DNA from: Phycisphaeraceae bacterium
GTDB taxonomy: Bacteria; Planctomycetota; Phycisphaerae; Phycisphaerales; UBA1924
Direction of reading: 5' to 3'
Length of the DNA: 64,000 nucleotides
Assembly (NCBI GenBank): GCA_020639135.1
Contig: JACKHE010000004.1
Span: 186,001-250,000 of the forward strand
Shown: positions 59,347 to 64,000 of the stretch, piece after piece
Layout of the letters: every line of letters begins with the position of its first letter
How positions within the stretch are numbered: position 1 is the first letter of the stretch
Made by a program: the position numbers and the translations under genes
Notes under the pieces: generated by a model
Told to the model about the DNA's origin: nothing
The model's input: the letters and a program-made list of their open reading frames with translations, nothing else
Database searches by the model: none

Positions 59347-60672
59347 ATGATCGAACGCCTGAAGCCATTCCGCGCGCTGCCCAACCCCCGGGAGGTGTTC
59401 GCGTGGGGGATGTACGACCTGGCGAACCAGTCGTTCACGCTGCTGATCCTGACACTGCTGCTCCCGATCTACGTGAAGTCGGTCGCCGTCAGCGACCCGG
59501 CGTCGGGCGACCGGGTGTGGTCCACGGTGTACGCCGCGTCGATGTTGCTGGTGGTGTGCTCGTCGCCGTTCGTCGGGGCGTTCGCCGATGCGCGGGGCGC
59601 CAAGAAGCGGCTGCTGATCGGGACGGGGATCGCGTGCGTGCTGCTGACGGCGTCGTTTGCGCTGATCGGGCCCGGGGGTTGGGTCCTGGCCGCGGCGCTG
59701 TTCATCCCGGCGAACTACTGCTATCAGATCGGGGAGAACATGCTGGCCTCGTTCCTGCCTGAGGTGGCGAGCCAGCGGAATCTGGGCCGGGTCAGCGCGA
59801 TCGGCTGGACGATGGGGTATGTCGGCGCGCTGCTGCTGCTGGTCCTGGTCGTCGGGGGGATGCTGGCGCTGTCGATGGGGCCACCCGAGCGGTGGCGCCC
59901 GTTCTTCGTCTTCGCCGCGGTGTGGTTCGGGCTGGGGATGATCGCTCCGGCGCGGGTGCTGATCGAGCGCCGCCCGGCGGGGACACCCCCCTCGATCGCG
60001 CTGTGCACGCGGCTGGCGCTGGACCGGCTGCGAACGACGGTCCGCGATGCGGCGGGGCACCGGCAGCTGCTGCGGTTCCTGCTGGCGTTCTTCGTCTATG
60101 CGCTGGGCGTGCAGACGATCATCGCGTTCGCGGGGATCATCGCGCATGACTTCGGGTTCGACCAGACGCGGCTGGCGCTGTTCGTGCTGCAGCTGACCGT
60201 GACGGCGGGGATCGGGGCGGTGCTGACCGGGATGCACCAGGACCGGCTGGGGCCTCGGCGGACGCTGGTGATCTTCCTGTGCGTTTGGATCGCGACCTGC
60301 CTGACGATGGTGGGACTGGCGCTGCCCAAGGACCCGCCGCAGTGGCTGTTCTGGATCGCGGGCAACGGGGTCGGGCTGGGGCTGGGCGGGGTCGGGACGG
60401 CGAGCCGGGCGATGGTCGGGACGTTCACCCCGTCGCACAAGACGGCGGAGTTCTTCGGCCTGTGGGGGATGACGTACAAGGGCGCCGGGGTCGTCGGGGT
60501 GCTGAGCTTCGGCCAGGTCAAGGCGTCGCTGGGCTCGACGGCGTCGCTGCTGCTGCTGACGGGGTTCTTCGTGGTGGGGCTGGCGCTGCTGCTGCGCGTC
60601 AATGTCAACGCGGGGCGGCGCAGTGCGCTGCGGGCACAACGCGCGCACGCCTCGTACACTCCGGGCGCATGA
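59347..60672 (+). CDS. MFS transporter (UMF1/Atg22-like family)
   Basis: 441 residues from the ATG at 59347 (a TTG 15 bases earlier is also in frame). Twelve transmembrane helices. The opening MYDLANQSFTLLILTLLLPI is the signature of the UMF1/Atg22-like branch, and the loop FADARGAKKRLLIG after helix 2 is the MFS A-motif equivalent. The GGVGTASRAMVGTFTPSHKT segment and FFGLWGMTYKGAG in the C-terminal half are also typical. The related yeast proteins export amino acids. Its stop overlaps the trpB start (ATGA), so it is cotranslated with tryptophan synthase beta, which makes an indole or amino-acid role worth considering. Confidence 0.9.
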   Translation: MIERLKPFRALPNPREVFAWGMYDLANQSFTLLILTLLLPIYVKSVAVSDPASGDRVWSTVYAASMLLVVCSSPFVGAFADARGAKKRLLIGTGIACVLLTASFALIGPGGWVLAAALFIPANYCYQIGENMLASFLPEVASQRNLGRVSAIGWTMGYVGALLLLVLVVGGMLALSMGPPERWRPFFVFAAVWFGLGMIAPARVLIERRPAGTPPSIALCTRLALDRLRTTVRDAAGHRQLLRFLLAFFVYALGVQTIIAFAGIIAHDFGFDQTRLALFVLQLTVTAGIGAVLTGMHQDRLGPRRTLVIFLCVWIATCLTMVGLALPKDPPQWLFWIAGNGVGLGLGGVGTASRAMVGTFTPSHKTAEFFGLWGMTYKGAGVVGVLSFGQVKASLGSTASLLLLTGFFVVGLALLLRVNVNAGRRSALRAQRAHASYTPGA

Positions 60673-61895
60673 CCACCTCCTTCACCAATGTCCCCGACAG
60701 GCACGGCCGGTTCGGCGCCTTCGGCGGGGCGTACGTCCCCGAGACGCTCGTCGCGGCGCTGGGCCAGCTCGAGTCGGCGTACGCCGAGGCGCTCGCCGAC
60801 CCGGCGTTCGGCGCCGAGTTCAACCGGCTGCTGACGGAGTTCGTCGGTCGCCCCACGCCGCTGCACCGGGCGCTGCGTCTGACGGAGCACGCCGCGGCCC
60901 TGAGCGCCAAGGGCGGGGCGGCGACGATCTGGCTCAAGCGCGAGGACCTGGCGCACACCGGCGCGCACAAGATCAACAACACGCTGGGGCAGGCGCTGCT
61001 GACGCAGCGCATGGGCAAGCGGCGGGTCATCGCCGAGACGGGCGCGGGGCAGCACGGCGTCGCGACCGCCACCGCCTGCGCGCACCTGGGCCTGAGCTGC
61101 GAGGTGTACATGGGCAGCGAGGACGTCCGGCGCCAGCGGCTGAATGTCGTGCGCATGCGGCTGCTCGGGGCGGAGGTGGTCGAGGTCGATTCCGGCTCGC
61201 GCACGCTCAAGGACGCGACGAACGAGGCGATGCGCGACTGGATGGCCTCCGTCGAGACAACGCACTACATCCTGGGCTCTGTCGTGGGGCCGCACCCGTT
61301 CCCGCGGATCGTGCGCGACTTCCAGTCCTGTATCGGGCGCGAGACGCGCGGGCAGTTCCTCGCGCAGGCGGAGCGGCTCCCCGACGCGGTCGTCGCCTGC
61401 GTCGGTGGCGGGTCCAACGCCGCGGGGATGTTCTATCCCTTCGTGGAGGATATATCCGTTCGGCTGATCGGCGTGGAGGCCGGGGGGCGGGGTCCGGCGC
61501 TGGGGCAGCACGCGGCGCCCTTGTGCGCGGGCTCGCCCGGCGTGCTGCACGGATCGATGAGCTATGTGCTCCAGGACGAATCGGGGCAGACGGCGGGCGT
61601 GCATTCGTGCAGCGCCGGGCTCGATTATCCCGGCGTCGGGCCGGAGCACAGCTACTGGAAGGACACGGGTCGCGCAGCGTACACGAGCGTCACCGACGAC
61701 GAGGCGCTCGACGCGTTCTCCATCACGGCGCAGCGCGAGGGGATCATCCCGGCGCTGGAGTCATCGCACGCGCTGGCGCACGCGATCCGGCTCGCCGGCG
61801 CGATGCGCCCCGGCGAGCACCTCGTCGTGAACCTCTCGGGCCGCGGCGACAAGGACGTGGACGAGGCGGCGCGGCTGCTGGCCGAGCGCGCTTGA
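60669..61895 (+). CDS. trpB: Tryptophan synthase beta chain
   Basis: 408 residues, start overlapping the MFS stop (ATGA). It condenses indole and L-serine to L-tryptophan with PLP. The Schiff-base Lys101 is in HTGAHKINNTLGQALL, the cofactor loop is GGGSNAAGMF and the C-terminal serine-binding part ESSHALAHAI is present. Length and motifs fit the standard TrpB1 that works with TrpA, yet no trpA, trpC or other trp gene is in the window. The operon partner is instead a transporter. The stop lies 10 bp from the convergent lspA stop. Confidence 0.97.
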   Translation: MTTSFTNVPDRHGRFGAFGGAYVPETLVAALGQLESAYAEALADPAFGAEFNRLLTEFVGRPTPLHRALRLTEHAAALSAKGGAATIWLKREDLAHTGAHKINNTLGQALLTQRMGKRRVIAETGAGQHGVATATACAHLGLSCEVYMGSEDVRRQRLNVVRMRLLGAEVVEVDSGSRTLKDATNEAMRDWMASVETTHYILGSVVGPHPFPRIVRDFQSCIGRETRGQFLAQAERLPDAVVACVGGGSNAAGMFYPFVEDISVRLIGVEAGGRGPALGQHAAPLCAGSPGVLHGSMSYVLQDESGQTAGVHSCSAGLDYPGVGPEHSYWKDTGRAAYTSVTDDEALDAFSITAQREGIIPALESSHALAHAIRLAGAMRPGEHLVVNLSGRGDKDVDEAARLLAERA

Positions 61896-61904
61896 GCAGA
61901 CGTG

Positions 61905-62582
61905 TCAGGGATCGGCGTCCGGCTCGATCGCGGGCGCCGCGGGATGTGCGTGCGCGGGGGTCTTCCAGAGCCTGAGCATCAGCAGCGCGACGCCGATGAG
62001 CAGCAGGGCGTCGGCGACGTTGCTGACCCAGGGCCACAGCTCGTTGCCCGCGCCGCCCGGCCAGGACCAGCCGAACGGCAGGTTCACGCCCGGCGCCGGG
62101 TGCAGGAAGTCTCGGACGCAGCCGAAGACCAGGCGGTCGTAGAGGTTGCCGAGGCCTCCGGCGAAGATCAGGCCCAGCGCGGCGTGCGCGATGCGGTCCC
62201 TGCGTCCGGTCCACTTCGCGAAGACCCAGACGCCGAAGGCGAGAGCGATGGAGGTGAAGAGGACGAAGAACCACCGCCTCCCCGCGCCGACGCCGAATAT
62301 GGCTCCGGGGTTGATGACGAGCTGGAACTCGAGCACCCGCGGGATGAAGCCGACCGGGATGTGCCTGGGGATCAGGGCGCCGATCTCGCTCGGCGGCAGG
62401 GCGAGGACCTCCTCGCGACGGACGGCGACGGGGTGACCCGCGATGCGCGCGAAGGCGACGGACTTGCTGACGAGGTCGAATGCGACGCCCAGCGCGGTGA
62501 CGCCCAGCAGGAGCGCCCAGGCGCGGGGATCGCGTGCGGGTCCGGCGTGCGGCGCGGGTCGGTGTCGCGGTTGGGCGGTCAC
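61905..62582 (-). CDS. lspA: Signal peptidase II (lipoprotein signal peptidase)
   Basis: 225 residues with four transmembrane helices. It cleaves the signal of prolipoproteins before the lipidated Cys in the inner membrane. The catalytic aspartates are D149 (GGLGNLYDRL) and D191 (VSNVADALLL), and the substrate loop NPGAIFGV is intact. The protein is longer than E. coli LspA (164 residues) because of an N-terminal tail and two loop insertions (about 44-80 and 161-185), the second near the active site. It lies 7 bp behind the DksA-like gene, in the same operon. A lipoprotein substrate is encoded in this window (44961-47099). Confidence 0.93.
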   Translation of the reverse strand: MTAQPRHRPAPHAGPARDPRAWALLLGVTALGVAFDLVSKSVAFARIAGHPVAVRREEVLALPPSEIGALIPRHIPVGFIPRVLEFQLVINPGAIFGVGAGRRWFFVLFTSIALAFGVWVFAKWTGRRDRIAHAALGLIFAGGLGNLYDRLVFGCVRDFLHPAPGVNLPFGWSWPGGAGNELWPWVSNVADALLLIGVALLMLRLWKTPAHAHPAAPAIEPDADP

Positions 62583-62589
62583 GGTCGGG

Positions 62590-63507
62590 TCAGAAGTAGC
62601 GCTGCCGGTCCTGCTCCCTGGCGCCCTCGAGTGAGAGCTTGGCCCAGGGGGTGGCGTCGAGCCGGTCGCGCCCGATGGGCCCGCCGGTCAGGGCGCAGAT
62701 GCCGTAGGTCCCGCTGTCGATGCGGGCGAGGGCCTCGTTGATCTCGATGAGGAGCTTGCGCTGGCTCTCGGCGAGGCCGAGCGAGAGCGCCTGCTCGTAC
62801 TCGTCGGATCCCATGTCTCCCGGGTGCTGCGGGAAGGCGCCGCCGTCGCTGGCGTTGAAGGCCTCGGACTGGATCGCGTTGACGTCGCCGGCGACTTCGC
62901 GGCGCTTCTGGAGCAGGATCTGCCGGTAGTGCTCGAGCTGCGGCTTGGTCAGCGGGGATTTCTTGAGCTTGCGGGTCGCGGCCTTCTCTTCTGGCGCGGC
63001 GGTCATGTGGGCGCGGACGAGCTTGAGGCCGGCGCGTGCCGCGAGCCCGGACGCGGCTGCCCTGGCCTCAGAGAGCGTGTAGCGCTCGTCCTTGGCGCGG
63101 GGTTGGGCTGATTTCTTCTTCTTGTCGGAAGCGGCGGATTTGGCCGGTTTGCCGTCCGTCTTGGTCGCCGCCGTCTTCTTGGGCGCCTTCTTGATCGTTG
63201 CCTTGGCGGCGGTCGATGCCTTTTTCTTGGCGGTCGCCGCCTTCTTCACCGCGGGCTGCTTCGCGGCGGGCTTTTTCGCGGCCGACTTCTTCGCGGCGGG
63301 CTTCTTTGTCGCCGCTTTCTTCGTGGTGGACTTGCGAGCGGCCTTCTTTGCGGTCGCCTTCTTGGCGGTGGCCTTCTTCCGCGTGGCCTTGCTGGCGGTG
63401 GAGACCTTGGTGCGCGCGGTTCTGGTCGCCGTTTTCTTTTTCGACGCGGCCCCTGACCTCTTGGTGGTCTTCTTCTTCGATTTGGTTGCCGTCTTCTTCT
63501 TGGCCAC
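62590..63507 (-). CDS. DksA/TraR-like protein with a histone H1-like Lys/Ala tail
   Basis: 305 residues. Residues 1-140 are almost pure Lys, Ala, Thr and Ser in AAKK-type repeats, like eukaryotic histone H1 or bacterial HU-tail proteins, and must bind DNA or RNA. Residues 180-260 resemble the DksA coiled coil (LTKPQLEHYRQILLQKRREV; GSDEYEQALSLGLAESQRKL). The end GTYGICALTGGPIGRDRLDA is the zinc-finger region, but only C271 of the usual four cysteines remains, so zinc is unlikely. DksA normally enters the RNA polymerase secondary channel with ppGpp. A promoter is visible at 63585-63613. Confidence 0.88.
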   Translation of the reverse strand: MAKKKTATKSKKKTTKRSGAASKKKTATRTARTKVSTASKATRKKATAKKATAKKAARKSTTKKAATKKPAAKKSAAKKPAAKQPAVKKAATAKKKASTAAKATIKKAPKKTAATKTDGKPAKSAASDKKKKSAQPRAKDERYTLSEARAAASGLAARAGLKLVRAHMTAAPEEKAATRKLKKSPLTKPQLEHYRQILLQKRREVAGDVNAIQSEAFNASDGGAFPQHPGDMGSDEYEQALSLGLAESQRKLLIEINEALARIDSGTYGICALTGGPIGRDRLDATPWAKLSLEGAREQDRQRYF

Positions 63508-63584
63508 CTGATTGTGCTCGGAAGGGCGCCGGGGGCGTCTGGAGAGCCCGGCCGACGTGGGGGGCGGAGATCGCGCGAGCGGCG

Positions 63585-63613
63585 AGTCTAGCCCCGGTCA
63601 GAGGGGTGGTCAA
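63585..63613 (-). promoter_or_regulatory. Sigma-70-type promoter for the DksA-like gene and lspA
   Basis: On the minus strand TTGACC (63613-63608) and TAGACT (63590-63585) are spaced by exactly 17 bp. Initiation near 63578 would give a leader of about 70 nt. It lies between accA and the DksA-like gene. Confidence 0.65.
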
Positions 63614-63642
63614 AGTAAGTATGCCGGTTTGTTCGCAGGGTG

Positions 63643-64000
63643 TCAGGATTCCTGACGCGCCTGGGATCGCTGGCCCAGGGTGGTTTCCACGCCGGCCCGG
63701 GTCGCGATCTCGTATTCGCCGAACTTGCGGAACCGCTCGTACCGGCGCCGGGGGAGGTTCTCCGGCTTGAACCTGCGGAGCTCGCGGAGTCGATCGACGA
63801 TCCACTTCTGCACGTTCGCGGCGGTCTGCTCGGGGTCGCGGTGGGCGCCTCCGAGGGGCTCCTCGATCACGTCGTCCACGATGCCGAGCTTGAGGTTGTC
63901 GGCGGCGGTGAGGTTGAGCGCCCTTGCCGCGGCGGTGTTGGTCTGCTCGTTGGCCTCTTTCCAGAGGATCGCGGCGCAGCCCTCGGGGCTGATGACCGAG
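63643..64000 (-). CDS. accA: Acetyl-CoA carboxylase carboxyltransferase alpha subunit, C-terminal part (runs off window)
   Basis: About 118 residues are inside the window and read to the stop at 63643. They begin with SVISPEGCAAILWKEANEQ and continue through ALNLTAADNLKLGIVDDVIE, EPLGGAHRDPEQTAANVQ and RLRELRRFKPENLPRRRYER to the end. This is the classic AccA C-terminus, the part that carries biotin carboxyl transfer in fatty-acid synthesis. The N-terminal zinc- and CoA-binding part is outside. A DksA-like gene follows on the same strand after its own promoter. Confidence 0.97.
   Translation of the reverse strand, partial: SVISPEGCAAILWKEANEQTNTAAARALNLTAADNLKLGIVDDVIEEPLGGAHRDPEQTAANVQKWIVDRLRELRRFKPENLPRRRYERFRKFGEYEIATRAGVETTLGQRSQARQES

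Noticed and set aside
63230..63500. Lys/Ala codon repeats in the DksA-like gene as a tandem DNA repeat
   Set aside because: The periodicity comes from AAKK-type protein sequence, codons vary, and no exact repeat unit is seen.
1..64000. CRISPR arrays, insertion sequences, prophage or integrase genes
   Set aside because: No regularly spaced direct repeats, transposase or integrase motifs, or att-like duplications were found. Only one tRNA is present, without a flanking island.

Overview
The window is a very GC-rich, gene-dense piece of a Gram-negative-type chromosome, most likely from the Planctomycetota and probably the class Phycisphaerae. The evidence is indirect: an LPS-core enzyme (WaaA), lipoprotein processing (LspA), large secreted proteins with paired dockerin-like calcium loops (DLNNDGVVDTADLGILLGSF type), Lys/Ala-rich histone-H1-like tails on DNA-associated proteins, and many long lineage-specific TPR/HEAT-like proteins. 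No rRNA, CRISPR array, insertion sequence or prophage is visible. One tRNA (Val, TAC) is present. I cannot name a species.

Layout. 1-6.0 kb (minus strand): the start of a penicillin-acylase-family hydrolase, two paralogous membrane-anchored proteins of unknown function, a PadR regulator translationally coupled to the larger of them, waaA and tRNA-Val. 6.0-10 kb: a PAS-LuxR regulator behind a cluster of palindromes, a small EamA transporter coupled to an AhpD-like protein, a TauE/SafE exporter and pyrH. 10.0-20.3 kb (plus strand): eight genes in which every junction overlaps, encoding a TonB-like protein with a von Willebrand A domain, an ExbB/TolQ/MotA-type protein, two ExbD proteins and four large envelope proteins. 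This is my best candidate for an undescribed system, a proton-motive-force-driven envelope machine. 20.2-26 kb: an orphan response regulator, small unknown proteins, a composite palindromic repeat, an orphan nuoC, a NifS-type cysteine desulfurase and a TetR regulator. 26-35.5 kb: yidD/rnpA, a CLC-CBS chloride channel/transporter, topA, miaA, and divergent pgk and pilT. 35.5-44.2 kb: two giant paralogous secreted proteins, then about 0.77 kb without a recognisable gene. 45-50.9 kb: a HEAT-like lipoprotein, a TPR protein, a helical membrane protein, a cupin and a metallo-beta-lactamase-fold hydrolase. 50.9-56.1 kb: a manganese/zinc ABC import locus (binding protein, ATPase, two permeases) with a readable promoter and an MntR-like operator, and a convergent mntR. 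Both permeases end in a DtxR/MntR-like cytoplasmic domain. 56.1-64 kb: an alpha/beta hydrolase, a tandem-YHS protein, an S41 peptidase, an MFS transporter coupled to trpB, then lspA, a DksA-like protein with an H1-like tail, and the end of accA running off the window.

How it fits together. Housekeeping functions (UMP kinase, PGK, TopA, RNase P protein, MiaA, AccA, TrpB, LspA) are scattered singly among lineage-specific envelope genes, as is usual in planctomycetes. Two modules stand out as coherent: the ExbB/ExbD/TonB-vWA operon, and the metal-import locus, where the same type of metal-sensing domain appears to act both on transcription (MntR and its operator) and on the transporter itself (the permease tails).
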